This document shows, one piece after another, positions 33,542 through 45,173 of a stretch of DNA of 64,000 nucleotides. Source of the DNA: Apirhabdus apintestini (GTDB taxonomy: Bacteria; Pseudomonadota; Gammaproteobacteria; Enterobacterales; Enterobacteriaceae); assembly GCA_033977085.1 (NCBI GenBank), contig CP138906.1, forward strand, positions 2,728,001 to 2,792,000. The letters are read 5' to 3'. Both the position numbers and the translations under genes were made by a program. The notes beneath the pieces were generated by a model that saw only the letters and a list, made by a program, of their open reading frames with translations, searched no databases and was not told where the DNA came from. Positions within the stretch are counted from its first letter, which is position 1. Every line of letters begins with the position of its first letter.

Positions 33542-33611
33542 CTGAAAACTGAAAACTGAAAACTGAAAACTGAAAACTGAAAACTGAAAACTGAAAACTG
33601 AAAACTGAAAA
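33542..33611. repeat. Heptanucleotide tandem repeat, (CTGAAAA) x 10
   Basis: Ten perfect copies of CTGAAAA occupy 70 bp between the convergent cueR and ybbJ transcripts, just outside the ybbJ terminator. No ORF spans it in a sensible way. Confidence 0.95.
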
Positions 33612-33622
33612 CAGCATTTAAA

Positions 33623-33647
33623 AAGCCATCGCCGGAGAGGATGGCTT
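33623..33647 (-). terminator. Terminator of the qmcA-ybbJ operon
   Basis: Stem AAGCCATC / GATGGCTT with a 9-base loop. Read on the minus strand the second arm runs into TTTTT. It lies 27 bp past the ybbJ stop. Confidence 0.75.
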
Positions 33648-33673
33648 TGCGTTATCAGGCGGTGCTGCGCCAG

Positions 33674-34126
33674 TCATGAACAAGGGGCTACGCGCAGAGT
33701 AATGCCTTCCAGCGCGATGACCCGCACCCGGCTGCCGGCTGGCAGGTCGGTGTCCGCGACGACCTGCCAGCGCCCATCTCCTACAGGCGCGCTACCTCGC
33801 CCGTTGATAAGCGGGGTGTCCAGCGTCAGGATGCGGCCAATCATAGCCTGGCCGCGCTGATTAAGCGTAGTGCCGGACGCGCTGGCAGCGCGCCGACTGG
33901 CTAGCCAGCGCCACCAGAAAAATGCGCTGGCGACGGTGAGTAGCGCAAAACTTACGCCCTGCCATTCCACGTTGAGCGGTAAAACCCACGTCAGCAGACC
34001 GGTCACCAGCGCTGCGATACCGCTCCACAGGAGATATCCGCCTGCGCCTAGCATTTCAGCGGCGAGCAAAAGCCCGCCCAGAGAGAGCCAGAATACATGA
34101 GGATGGGCGGCAATAGCGGCTATCAT
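33674..34126 (-). CDS. ybbJ: YbbJ, NfeD-like inner-membrane protein
   Basis: 150-residue intact frame: short N-terminal membrane segments (VFWLSLGGLLLAAEMLG, GYLLWSGIAALVTG) and a C-terminal OB-fold (NQRGQAMIGRI, INGRGSAPVGDGRW, VIALEGITLRV), typical of NfeD partners of SPFH proteins. Start overlaps the qmcA stop by 4 bp (ATGA). Confidence 0.92.
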   Translation of the reverse strand: MIAAIAAHPHVFWLSLGGLLLAAEMLGAGGYLLWSGIAALVTGLLTWVLPLNVEWQGVSFALLTVASAFFWWRWLASRRAASASGTTLNQRGQAMIGRILTLDTPLINGRGSAPVGDGRWQVVADTDLPAGSRVRVIALEGITLRVAPCS

Positions 34127-35040
34127 GAAGGCGAGCGCTCACGCTTACCGGCGTTAATCAGTTCGCTGATGCCGGCAATAGAACCCATCAGGCTGCTGGC
34201 TTCAAGCGGCATTAATACCACTTTGCTATTGTCTGCGGCGCCGATATTTTGCAGGGCGTCGGTGTATTTTTGCGCGACAAAATAGTTAACGGCCTGAATA
34301 TCACCGGCGGCAATCGCTTCTGATACCATCTTCGTAGCCTGCGCTTCTGCCTCAGCGGAGCGCTCACGGGCTTCTGCCTGCAGGAAGGCGGACTGGCGCT
34401 CGCCCTCGGCTTTTAATATCTGCGCCTGTTTTTCACCTTCCGCTTTCAGTATTTCCGCCTGACGGATCCCTTCGGCTTCCAGAATGTAGGCGCGCTTGGT
34501 ACGTTCCGCCTTCATCTGTGCGTTCATTGAAGAGACCAGCTCTGCGGGCGGGCGCACGTCGCGAATTTCGACGCGCGTGATTTTGATTCCCCACGGGCTG
34601 GTAGCCTCATCGACAATATGCAGCAGGCGGCTGTTAATGCTATCGCGCTGCGAAAGCATTTCATCCAGCTCCATTGAACCCAGAACGGTACGAATATTGG
34701 TCATTGTAAGATTAATGATGGCCAGATCGAGATTGCTGACTTCATAGGCGGCCTGCGCAGGATCGATAACCTGAATAAAACAGACAGCGTCTATGGTAAC
34801 GTTGGCATTATCCCGCGAGATAACTTCCTGAGACGGAATATCCAGCACCTGTTCCATCATATTAATTTTGCGCCCGATGCGATCCATAAACGGGACCACC
34901 AGATTCAGACCCGGCGTAAGCGTGTGTGTGTAACGTCCAAAGCGTTCAACCGTCCATTGGAATCCCTGAGGAACGATTTTTACGCCGGCGGTGACGATAA
35001 CCAGCGCGACCACAATAAGTACGGCAATCACCATTAACAT
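34123..35040 (-). CDS. qmcA: QmcA, SPFH/PHB-family membrane protein
   Basis: Inner-membrane stomatin-like protein that forms large assemblies with YbbJ-type partners. 305 intact residues, the E. coli length. One N-terminal membrane segment, then the SPFH domain (VKIVPQGFQWTVERFGRYTH, MEQVLDIPSQEVISRDNANV, TNIRTVLGSMELDEMLSQRD) and a long coiled coil (ILKAEGEKQAQILKAEGERQ). Confidence 0.95.
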   Translation of the reverse strand: MLMVIAVLIVVALVIVTAGVKIVPQGFQWTVERFGRYTHTLTPGLNLVVPFMDRIGRKINMMEQVLDIPSQEVISRDNANVTIDAVCFIQVIDPAQAAYEVSNLDLAIINLTMTNIRTVLGSMELDEMLSQRDSINSRLLHIVDEATSPWGIKITRVEIRDVRPPAELVSSMNAQMKAERTKRAYILEAEGIRQAEILKAEGEKQAQILKAEGERQSAFLQAEARERSAEAEAQATKMVSEAIAAGDIQAVNYFVAQKYTDALQNIGAADNSKVVLMPLEASSLMGSIAGISELINAGKRERSPS

Positions 35041-35622
35041 TAAGCAACCTCCTTGGTTTTTCTTTTATTGGCTCTGCGGGGAACAGATTATCATCGAAGG
35101 CGCCGAAATATCGCATTATCTACGAGGATTCTTGACGAGCTATCGCAAAAAATAGGTGGCAGCGAGAAGATTTAAGCGTTGGGGCAGAAGCAGCCGCTCT
35201 ATAAGGATATATATTTCAATTCCAGCGCATAAAACTGCAGAAATCTATCTGCAAAATAGGCTATTTGATAAAGCGGGAAAATATGAGGCGCTTTTATACA
35301 GGTGCATAAGAGCGCATTCGTTAGCGCAGCGTGATTTCGGCCGTTGCGCCCTGGAAATAATGAATGCAATGCCTGCACGTTAGAGGGCGCTGGTGATTTA
35401 ACAGGCCCGGGCAGCGTTTTGAGTCGGCGAGGCGTGAGTCGTGGAAGTAGCGAGGTAAGAGTGTGCGGCGACGCGCGACGCGGCACTTCTCACCCACGCC
35501 TTTGCTGAGTTGATATTCATAAACGCCGATGACCGCCTGCCTGGCACGCTGTTATCTGCGCCGCCTCATTGTATTGCATCATGCCGCCGCGTATAGGCGT
35601 CTTTGCCGCCGATGTTGTGCAA
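35041..35622. other. About 580 bp without a recognisable gene between qmcA and ybbN
   Basis: E. coli carries fetA-fetB (ybbL-ybbM) at this point. I see no ABC or permease motif on either strand, only short frames. Probable deletion scar that keeps the ybbN 3' end intact. Confidence 0.5.
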
Positions 35623-36475
35623 TTAGTAAAGCAATGAATACAGTTGGCGGCGATATTTAGAGGCCAGCGCATCGCCAGTCCCTAATGCGGCCAGGATTTC
35701 CTGGAACACTTTACGTACCGGCCCTCGCCTGCGCCCAGATCGCCTTTTAAATGGCTAAACAGCAGCTCTAGCGCCTCTTCGTTACGCCCGACCTGATGGA
35801 ATTGCAGCGCAAGCTGTGCGGCCAGCGCGGTATCATTTGGGTTTTGCTCTACCTGCCGCTGTAACTGCTGAATTTCGGGCGTATCCGCGGCCTGGCGTAG
35901 CAGATCAATTTGCGCGACCAGCCCCTGATAGCGGGTATCCTGATCCTGCAAAGGGATCGTTTTTAACACGCCCTCGGCGTCATCGGCGCGCTGTAGGGCG
36001 ATTTGTGTTTCAGCCAGCAGCAGGCCAATTTCGCTATCTTGCCCGGAAAGCTGCCACGCTTCCTTTAACAGGGGCAGGGCTTCATCATATTTATCATCCT
36101 GCATGAGCTGCATTGCTTCACGCGCTTTCAATTCTTCTTCGCGTGGTAGCACTTTTTCAAGCAAGGCGCGAATCGCTTCTTCCGGCTGCGGCCCTGGAAA
36201 CCATCTACCGGCTGCCCGTTCTGGAACAGATATACCGTGGGGATTGCCCGCAGACCGAACTGGGCGGCAACCATCTGCTGAGCGTCACAGTCGACTTTAG
36301 CCAGAATGAACTGCCCATGATACTGCGAGGCAAGGTTTTCCAGCACCGGCGTTAACTGCTCACAGTGCTGACTACGCGCAGACCAGAAGTAAAACAATAT
36401 TGGCGTGGTGACCGATTGTTCCAGCGTTTGCGTCAAATTAGCTTCGGTGATATCGATAATCGTCTGTGCGGTCAT
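35623..36475 (-). CDS. cnoX: CnoX/YbbN, thioredoxin-like TPR chaperedoxin (two frame breaks)
   Basis: Holdase that protects proteins from oxidation and hands them to GroEL. N-terminal thioredoxin fold with a degenerate SQHC active site (FYFWSARSQHCEQLTP), then TPR-like helices (RNEEALELLFSHL). Breaks: near 36182, C2 to C3, after VDGFQG (PQPEEAIRALLEKVLP); near 35728, one base, after GEG, continuing RKVFQEILAALGTGDALASK to a stop at 35623. Corrected length 284, exactly E. coli. Confidence 0.92.
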
Positions 36476-36618
36476 GAATAGCTCTCTATTGGCTTTCGAT
36501 TGTGGCCAGGCCGGGCGCGGCAGCGCCGCTGCCTACAAAAATACGCTCAAAGTGCCTGGCTTACAGGATTTTACGGATGACGTTTATGTTACATGGGGGC
36601 GTTGTTCCGAGCTTCAAC

Positions 36619-37388
36619 TCAGCCCTGTAAAATTTTGTCCAATGCTCGCGCTGGCAGCAAACGGCGCAGAACGCTCATTATATGCGCGACCAGCGTTACC
36701 GGATAACGCAGGCGCGGGTGTGAGCTTTCCAGCGCGTGACAGACTTTGTTTACTACGGCTTCTGGCCCCAGCGTGAAGCGGGCAGCAATGCCGGGGTTGC
36801 GGATCGGTTTATCGCGCTCGGTCTGATTCACATTTTCAGTGAACTGCGTATGAATGGGGCCGGGCTCAATAATACTTACGCGAATGCCGTATGAGCGTTG
36901 CTCCATGCGTAGCGTATCCGACCAGGCTTCAAGAGCATATTTACTGGCGGCATAGGCACCGCGTCCTGGGGTTGCGATAAAACCCATTACGGGCTGGTCA
37001 TCACAATGCGCCCCGCGCCGTGCACTTGCAGGGCAGGAAGTAACAACATAGTGAGCTGGTGCGTGCCAAAAAGGTTGGTGGAGAATTGTTGGTGAAGCTG
37101 CTCTCTGCTGAGTGTTTGCAGCGGGCCATAGACGCCGTAGCCGGCATTATTAAAGAGCGCGTCCAGCCGATGGTTTGTCAATTGCAGTACGCGTTCTGCC
37201 GCCCGGGAAACGCTATCAGGTGTATCCAGATCGAGTTCTATTCCTTCATAGCCCAGTTCCATCATACGGGCAACATCCTGAGGTTTTCGACAGGCGGCGA
37301 GCACTCGCCAGCCGCGGCGGCGGAGTTCGCTGGCGCAGGCAAGACCGATGCCGCTGGAACAGCCTGTAATTAAAATTGTTTTTTGCAT
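36619..37388 (-). CDS. ybbO: YbbO, short-chain dehydrogenase/reductase (one frame break)
   Basis: SDR-family oxidoreductase, reported to reduce aldehydes in E. coli. Nucleotide motif TGCSSGIGLA, FNNAGYGVYGPL, catalytic YAASKYALEAW, EPGPIHTQFTENVNQTE. The break near 36986 is one missing C (three to four) between VMTSP and VMGFIATPGRG. From MQKTILITG the corrected product is 256 residues, matching E. coli YbbO counted from the same Met. Upstream of ybbN, same strand. Confidence 0.92.
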
Positions 37389-37981
37389 GATTAATGTGCC
37401 GAATAAGTCTGATGCAGGCGCTGGAGTTCAGTGATAATAGAGGCGGCCGCTAACGCCTGGGCCGGGAAGCATCGGATTAAGGGAGCGCTCGTAAATTAAT
37501 GGTCAATAACCGCATTTATATCACAAGTTTGCCTCAGAATCTGTCTTCAGCGTTTGCGTTAGCGAGTGAATAAATGATTTATCAACGGACAGTTTAGCTG
37601 CGCGCAGGCGTATTACTCAGAAGCCCGTCAAGAATGCGCCGATTTTTCCCATCGCCCGATGTCTATTGCGGCGAATGACAGTGCCCGAATATGAGGATAA
37701 CGTTAAGGAGCAGAGGCGGGCCACGGTGGTTTTTTGCGCGTGGTGAAGCAGAAACAGACAGACTAATATACCAGCGCCTGCCGGGCTGTCACGTCGGGAA
37801 AAAATAGGTAACCTTATGAATAAAAGGGGTTATACCTAAGGCACGGTTTTCTTTGTTACATTTAGATATAATTTCATAGCCTTTTAAGCGCACGTATCGC
37901 TAATCGAACGCCAAAAACCGATACAAATAAACGCTAACATGCGCGTGCTATTAGCAAGCATTGGCAAACAAAGGATAAGAA
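37389..37981. other. Intergenic region between ybbO and the porin gene
   Basis: About 590 bp, AT-rich toward the right, probably holding the porin promoter and the divergent ybbO promoter. tesA, which follows ybbO in E. coli, is not found. No RNA gene recognised. Confidence 0.5.
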
Positions 37982-39151
37982 ATGAAAACTAAAATAAATG
38001 CGCTGGCTAAATATGTTGGCGCAGCAGTGGTACTTGGCGCAATTTCCTGTGCAGCACAGGCCGAAATCACCGTTCTTAAACAAGACCCTCAGGCAGGCGA
38101 CCCGCTCAGCCGCCTGAATTTCACCGTCGGCGGTAGCATTCGTCCGCAGTTCAATAATATGACCGGCGATAGCGATAAAGGTTCCTACAAACGTAACGGA
38201 TTCGACGGTGGTTCGCGTTTCCGTTTTACCGCCGATTATTATCTGTTTGATGACATTAGCTGGATAAGCTACTACGAGCTGGGCGTGAATTTCCCGGCGC
38301 TGTTTAACTGGGATCATCACTATGCTGATGGCGCTACCGATACCACCCGCCGTATGCTGTACACCGGTTTGAAAAGCGATACCGGGGTCAGTTAACCTTC
38401 GGTCAGCAGAACAGCGTATTTTATGATGTGGTCGGTGCGAAAACCGATATCTGGGATTATGACATGCTGGGCCAGGCGCCGGGCAACGGTATTAACGGCG
38501 ATTACGATGGTTCATACCGCACGCGTAAATCTCTGAAGTACAAGAAAACCGTGGGCGATGTGGATCTGTACGCTTCTTACCTGTTTGATGACGACCTGAA
38601 TCGTAACGACGGGAAAGGTATCTACAAGCGTAAAGGCGGCGGTTCGCTCGGGATGAACTACCATATCACTGACGATCTGCAGTGGGGCGCGGCGTGGAAC
38701 TACACCAAAGCCAAAATGCGCAACTATGAAGGCCGTGATACATCTACCTATAACCAAAATATCTGGGGCACCGCGCTGAAGCTGGACGCCGGATAACTGG
38801 ACATTAGCCGCGGGCCTGGGCTGGTATCAGAACTATATTCCGCTGAAGGGCGGCTATAGCGCGCAGCCTATCGACAACGGCAACGCATTTGCCGATGACG
38901 CATGGGGCTATGAATACTTTATCGGTTACGCCTTCCCAATTAACCAGTATGCGCTTCAGGCGATTCAGCCTTATGTTATGGGCGACCGTATGGAGTTTGT
39001 TAATGGGGCTAACTGGAAGCGTATCGACAACGGCGTGGGTATCAACTTCAAGTTTGACTACGGCTTTTCTATGCAGTATGAACACGTGTTCACTTCCAGC
39101 ACCGACGATCAGGGCGATATGAACCTGGTACGTCTGCGTTACGATTTCTAA
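37982..39151 (+). CDS. Outer-membrane general porin-like beta-barrel protein (two frame breaks)
   Basis: Signal peptide MKTKINALAKYVGAAVVLG...AAQA, then a 16-strand-porin-like pattern (FTVGGSIRPQFNNM, SRFRFTADYYLFDDISWISY, SLKYKKTVGDVDLYASYLFD, LQWGAAWNYTKAKM) and the C-terminal aromatic signature VRLRYDF for BAM recognition. The frame needs one base near 38390 (SDTWGQLTFGQQNS) and loses one near 38795 (DADNWT). Corrected length about 389. It resembles enterobacterial porins I know only as 'porin', so no symbol is given. It replaces the tesA-rhsD segment of E. coli. Confidence 0.8.
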
Positions 39152-39168
39152 ATCGTCACGTTTAATCG

Positions 39169-39197
39169 CGGCGGGCTCAGTGTAGCCCGCCGTTTTT
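39169..39197 (+). terminator. Rho-independent terminator after the porin gene
   Basis: 9-bp stem CGGCGGGCT / AGCCCGCCG, 6-base loop, then TTTTT. It begins 17 bp after the stop. Confidence 0.85.
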
Positions 39198-39376
39198 ATT
39201 TCCAACCAAAAACCACATTCTGTGAGCGTGGTTTTCAATAGGTTTTGGCTCTGGCTTATTGTTTTGGGATTTAAATCTCACAAGGCTGGCAGAGACTTGT
39301 TTTTAAGGGATTTGGTACCCCCTTTGGCGTGAAATCAATGCCGTCTGCTATGAAGGCAGGTTGTATTTCCGGCGCG

Positions 39377-40510
39377 CTAGCGAGGATGCGCCGTTGATTG
39401 CACTTCTGAAAGCCACGCCTGGACCTGTTCAAACGTTCCGCGATAGAGAATGCGATCTTGCTTTTTGGCAAGCTGGTAGCGATACATAGGATCGTAATAT
39501 TGGCTGAGTAAAGGCTCAAGCCAAAGCAAATGCGCCGACGCGTCGCCCTGAATGCGATGGCGGATAAGCGCCCCTTCAAGCGCCCGGTGAAGCTGCGTAT
39601 ACTTTTCCAGACCAAGGCGCCGTTGAATGCCTGTCAGTCCATGGCGTAGGTAATCAGCAAACCTTATCCAGCCAGCCTCTTCACCATAGTGTTGCTGAAA
39701 TGCGCAGGCCATATGGACGAAATACTCATCCTGCAGACGCGCTAACCGACGCGGCAGAGGATCGTCGATAACAATGATATTCGCCTGCGCCATCTTTTCC
39801 GAAAGACGGCTGGAATATGCCGCGAGCCAATCGAGGCGCTTTCATCTTCGACTATCCAGCGGAACTCTGCGTATTCGCCTGACCCGAGAGCTTTACGCAT
39901 CATCGTGACTGCCAGTTGGTTTTCAAAACTCGCCTGGGAGGGTTGAGGGACTAGGGTTGCGCCGAATGAAGAGCCGCGATGCTGCGCCAGGCCTTCCAGA
40001 TCGATGCCCGCGGCAATGTGCGCAGCAGCAGCGTTTTACCGCAGCCGGTGTTGCCGCTAATCAGTAACATTGGAAGGTTTATCAGCCGGTTTAGCGCTTC
40101 CAGCGCAAACCGGCGCAGCGCTCATAGCCGCCGGCAATGAGCGGGCAGGCGGTTCCGGTTTCAATCAGCCACTGCTGGGCAATATGCGAACGCAGGCCGC
40201 CACGCGAACAGCATAAATAGCCTTCGGGATGCGTGCGATGCCATGCCTGCCAACCAGCGATGCGCTGAGTTTTAAGCGTGCCGGTGACCAGCGACTCGCC
40301 GAGCGCGATCGCCGCCCGCTGACCGCTGGTTTTATAACAGGTGCCGACGGCGATTCGCTCTTCATCGTTCATTAGAGGAAGGCTGGTGGCCTGGGTGAAG
40401 GAACCCTGCGTGAATTCCACCGGTGCGCGTACATCCAGAATTGGGATACCGGAAAGCAGAATATGTTGATAGTCCCGGCTATCCGCGGGAAGTGGGTGTT
40501 TCAAATGCAT
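39377..40510 (-). CDS. selU: SelU/MnmH, tRNA 2-selenouridine synthase (three frame breaks that sum to zero)
   Basis: Replaces sulfur of 2-thiouridine at tRNA wobble position 34 by selenium, via geranylation. N-terminal rhodanese domain (PILDVRAPVEFTQGSF, active-site LCCSRGGLRSHIAQQW), P-loop domain (LLISGNTGCGKTLLLRTLP) and C-terminal YYDPMYRYQLAKKQDR. Single bases are missing near 40108 (CGC to CGCC), near 40014 (G3 to G4) and near 39796 (A4 to A5). Corrected length 378 (364 in E. coli). I start at 40510 (MHLKHPLPAD), although 40543 is also in frame. Confidence 0.9.
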
Positions 40511-40602
40511 AACCTGTGAGGCCGCCAGCGCGCGCGCCAGCATTGAACTATAACGGGAAATCTTAGGGGCTATAGCGCCCCTGCGCCATGATCCTAAGCG
40601 GA

Positions 40603-41701
40603 TTACCGGCTATTTTGCGCCATTTTTATCGCCCCGTCTTGCCTCAATTCTTTGCGCGCCCATGCAATCGTATCTGCATAGTCTTCCGGCAGAAGCGGCG
40701 CCAGCGCGCTTAGCGTTGCGCTCAGGCTATTTGCGTCCCCGGGATGAATATTAAGATGGCCGACTTTGCGGCCGGGGCGCACTTCTTTGTCATACCAGTG
40801 TAAATGCACCCGTCCCAGCCGCAGCCATGCCGCCTCTTTCGGCGTGCCAATCAGGTTAATCATCGCCGTTGGCGCATCGACGATGGGGGTAGGTAGCGGG
40901 AGATCGAGAATCGCGCGCAAGTGAAGCTCAAACTGGCTGAGCGATGCGCCGTTTTGCGTCCAGTGCCCGCTGTTGTGTACGCGCGGTGCCAGTTCGTTAA
41001 TAAGCAACCCATCCGGTGTGATAAAACACTCCATTGCCATGACGCCGACATAGTCCAGCTCGGTTAAGAGGCGGCCCAGCAGTTCCTGCGCCTGGCGCTG
41101 CAGCGTGGCGTCAGGAAACGGGTGGGCGACGCTGGCGCGCAAAATACCGTCCTGATGGAGATTCAGCGTGAGCGGATAAAAAATGAGCTCTCCACCGCGC
41201 CCTCTGGCCCCGATAAGCGACGCTTCGCCGCTAAAGCAAATCGCCTTCTCGACGATAGATGCGCCGTAGCAGTCATGAGGTAGTAATGATGCCCCGGAGA
41301 ACTGTAGCCGCCACTGGCCGCGTCCGTCGTAACCGCCAGTGCGCCGTTTAACCACCACCTGTTCGCCGAGCTGGCTGAATATTTGCGGCCAGTTATCGCC
41401 GCTATTTAGCGGCAGCCAGGGGCGGTTGGCAAGTTCAGTCTCTCAAAAAGCCGTTTTTGCGTGAGGCGATCGGCGATGATGGGGAAGACATCGCGGTTAA
41501 CAAAAGCGCTATGCGTCACCAGTTCACGGGTCAGCGCGGTTTCCGGCCAGCGTTCAATTTCAGCGGTTATCACGCTTTGCCGCCAGGGATAGTTTCTGCA
41601 CGGGCGTCAGGACCAATCGGCCAGACGCTAATGCCAAGCGGTTCGCCCGCCTGACGCAACATGCGGCCTAGCTGACCGTCACCCAGGACACAAACCTGCA
41701 T
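40603..41701 (-). CDS. purK: PurK, N5-carboxyaminoimidazole ribonucleotide synthase (two frame breaks)
   Basis: ATP-grasp enzyme that carboxylates AIR to N5-CAIR in purine synthesis. Starts at 41701 with MQVCVLGDGQLGRMLRQAGE, overlapping the purE stop by one base. ATP-grasp blocks: VVKRRTGGYDGRGQW, YVGVMAMECFITPDGLLINE, APRVHNSGHWTQ, HWYDKEVRPGRKVGHLN. Breaks: near 41588, C3 to C4 (after DARAETIP), and near 41428, C4 to C5 (after LNLPTAP). Corrected length about 366 (355 in E. coli). Confidence 0.93.
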
Positions 41702-42201
41702 TATCTCTCCTCGCGCGGATCGGGATGATTGAGGACTTCATCGGTTTGGCGCTGGCGCCATGCGGTCAGGCGCTGATGCAGTTTATCATCGTGTAGCGCC
41801 AGAATTTGCGCTGCCAGCAAGGCGGCGTTAGCCGCGCCGGCTTTGCCGATAGCAAGCGTACCGACCGGGACGCCGCGCGGCATTTGTACAATGGAGTACA
41901 GGCTATCTACGCCGCTGAGCGCCGCGCTTTGTACCGGTACGCCCAGTACGGGAATTAATGTTTTAGCCGCCAACATGCCGGGCAAATGCGCCGCGCCGCC
42001 GGCGCCGGCGATAATAACTTGGAAGCCTTGCGCGGGTGCCTCTTCGGCGAAGCGAAAGAGTTTGTCCGGCGTGCGATGTGCTGAAACGATTTCAACGTGA
42101 TGGGCAATATCGAGTTCATTCAGAATGTCAGCGGCGAAACATAAGGTGCTCCAGTCGCTCTGTGAACCCATAACGATAGCGATGCGTGGATGAAAAGGCA
42201 T
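41701..42201 (-). CDS. purE: PurE, N5-CAIR mutase
   Basis: Shifts the carboxylate of N5-CAIR to form CAIR. Intact 166-residue frame from 42201 (MPFHPRIAIVMGSQSDW). Motifs GSQSDW, VSAHRTPDKLF, IIAGAGGAAHLPGMLAAKT and YSIVQMPRGVPVGTLAIG. First gene of purEK. The in-frame codon at 42270 lies in the promoter region and is not used. Confidence 0.96.
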   Translation of the reverse strand: MPFHPRIAIVMGSQSDWSTLCFAADILNELDIAHHVEIVSAHRTPDKLFRFAEEAPAQGFQVIIAGAGGAAHLPGMLAAKTLIPVLGVPVQSAALSGVDSLYSIVQMPRGVPVGTLAIGKAGAANAALLAAQILALHDDKLHQRLTAWRQRQTDEVLNHPDPREER

Positions 42202-42282
42202 GCGTCCAGTAGCTCCTGTATGGCAAAACAACAGCGGCGGATCGTAAAAGGGCAGGCGGCAGAATACCATGACATAATGGCA

Positions 42283-42298
42283 AGGAAAACGGTTGCGT
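42283..42298 (-). promoter_or_regulatory. PurR operator upstream of purEK
   Basis: On the minus strand ACGCAACCGTTTTCCT, one mismatch-class away from the PurR consensus (ANGCAANCGNTTNCNT). It lies about 80 bp upstream of purE and only 22 bp from the IS end, so the IS leaves purine control in place. Confidence 0.8.
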
Positions 42299-42405
42299 GA
42301 ATAAATATCACCCTAAAAGGTGTTACCAACGGTGCAAAACTGATCCACCCCAGCGGTTGAAAACTGATCCAGGGTTAATCTGCTCCTCTGAATACAGGGG
42401 AGCTT

Positions 42406-43424
<1,019 letters not shown>

Positions 43425-43428
<4 letters not shown>

Positions 43429-44207
43429 TGGTCGAACTACAACATCAACGGCTGATGGTGCTTGCTGAACAGCTCCAGCTGGACAGCCTTATCGGCGCGG
43501 CGCCGGCACTGTCGCAACAGGCAGTGGATCAGGAATGGAGCTATATGGACTTCCCGGAGCACCTGCTACATGAGGAGAAACTGGCCCGGCATCAGCGTAA
43601 ACAGGCGATGTACACGCGGATGGCAGCCTTCCCGGCGGTGAAGACGTTCGAGGAATACGACTTCACCTTCGCCACCGGCGCACCTCAGAAGCAAATCCAG
43701 TCGCTGCGTTCCCTGAGCTTCATCGAACGTAACGAAAACATCGTGTTGCTGGGCCCCTCGGGCGTGGGGAAAACACATCTGGCGATAGCCATGGGCTACG
43801 AGGCAGTACGGGCGGGCATCAAGGTTCGCTTCACAACAGCAGCGGACCTGCTGTTACAGCTGTCGACTTCCCAGCGTCAGGGGCGTTACAAAACGACACT
43901 CAATCGCGGTGTCATGGCCCCCAAACTGCTCATCATCGACGAAATAGGCTATCTGCCGTTCAGCCAGGAAGAGGCAAAGCTGTTCTTCCAGGTCATTGCC
44001 AAACGTTACGAAAAGAGCGCGATGATCCTGACCTCTAACCTGCCGTTCGGGCAGTGGGACCAGACGTTCGCGGGTGATGCAGCCCTGACATCGGCAATGC
44101 TGGACCGGATCTTACATCACTCACACGTAGTCCAGATAAAAGGAGAGAGCTATCGACTGAAGCAGAAACGAAAGGCCGGGGTTATAGCGGAAGCTAATCC
44201 TGAGTAA
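43425..44207 (+). CDS. istB: IstB-like ATP-binding helper, IS copy 2 (intact)
   Basis: 260-residue AAA+ ATPase, DnaC/DnaA-like. Walker A LLGPSGVGKTHLA, Walker B LLIIDEIGYLPF, sensor ILTSNLPFGQWD. Needed with IstA for efficient transposition. Translationally coupled to istA. Confidence 0.95.
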
Positions 44208-44275
44208 GCAAGGTGGATCAATATTAGACCGTTGGTGGTGACGGTAAGTGGATCACTTTTTACCCGTTGTTGACA

Positions 44276-45158
44276 TTTATCATAGATAATCTGACTGTCT
44301 TTAATATAGTCGGCGGCGATTTGGGCGCTGCTGGCTTCGCGGCTTGCCGATGCAGCAACGCTATTCCCTATCGCACCGGACACCGCTGGCAGGGTCTGCA
44401 TCATGCCTGCGGTTAATTCCTGCCGATGGGAGCGATAGGTGTCGGGATGCAGCTTTTGCAGCTTTGCGTCCAGTTTATTAAAGCCGTCAAGCTTACGGCT
44501 AATCCACGTTTCCGCAGATTTCTTCTCCGCCGCGCTGAGATTCGGGCTGCGCATTTTTTCTTCAAGCCAGTCGGTACACGCGCTGCGCTGCTCGGCTATC
44601 TTTTTACTGACCTCCAGATGGGTAGCGCTTCCTTCGCCGGCGGTTTTCAACAGCCCTGCCTGAAAAACCCCTCTTCCTGCGCGCCGCGCGCCGCCCATTG
44701 CTCATCAAGCGACTTCAACCCTTCGCGACGAGAAGGGCGTTCGAGCCACTTCGTGGTTTTGCCGTCGATTTTAGCCAGCTGCGTATTCAGGCTGGTGGCT
44801 TTTTTCTCCGTCAAATAGCCCGAAGGGTTCTTCTTAAATAACCCACCGCCCACGGCGGTTGCGACGCCAAGCCCGGCGCCCACGCCGCTGAAAATACTGT
44901 TGATCATCGTCGCTTTTTATTCGCGTCCGCGGCATCGTGTTTCTTAGCCACCGACGATTTCGCCATATCAAAACTGTTGATGCTCTGCGATACGCCAAGC
45001 TTCTGTAATAGATCGCGCTGCTTCTGAAAAACTTTTTGCAGCAGCACGATGAGATCGTCGATATGCATGGCACCGGCGCCGCCGCTGACAGCGCCTGACA
45101 CAGTGCTATCGGTTCGCGACGCCGACGTCGTGGTTACTGATGAAGAAATTACCGTCAT
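44276..45158 (-). pseudogene. SctB/SseD-like T3SS translocator, 3' end removed by the IS (two frame breaks)
   Basis: Starts MTVISSSVTTTSASRTDSTV at 45158 with an AGGAG site, 15 bp after sctE. A short coiled coil (VLLQKVFQKQRDLLQKLGVS) and one glycine-rich membrane segment (IFSGVGAGLGVATAVGGGLF) precede a long helical C-terminal part (ADYIKDSQIIYDKCQ), the layout of YopD/EspB/SseD pore proteins. Frames are rejoined by A5 to A6 near 44913 (NKKATMINSIFSG) and G4 to G5 near 44671 (EEGVFQAGLLKTAG). The IS cuts after about residue 295, so the stop and any genes beyond are lost. Confidence 0.75.
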
Positions 45159-45173
45159 TTTATACTCCTTTGT

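Noticed and set aside
33542..33611. CTGAAAA array as a CRISPR array or phase-variable coding repeat
   Set aside because: Units are 7 bp without spacers, and no gene reads through them.
35156..35383. 75-codon plus ORF in the qmcA-ybbN gap
   Set aside because: No similarity, atypical composition, no ribosome site. Probably chance.
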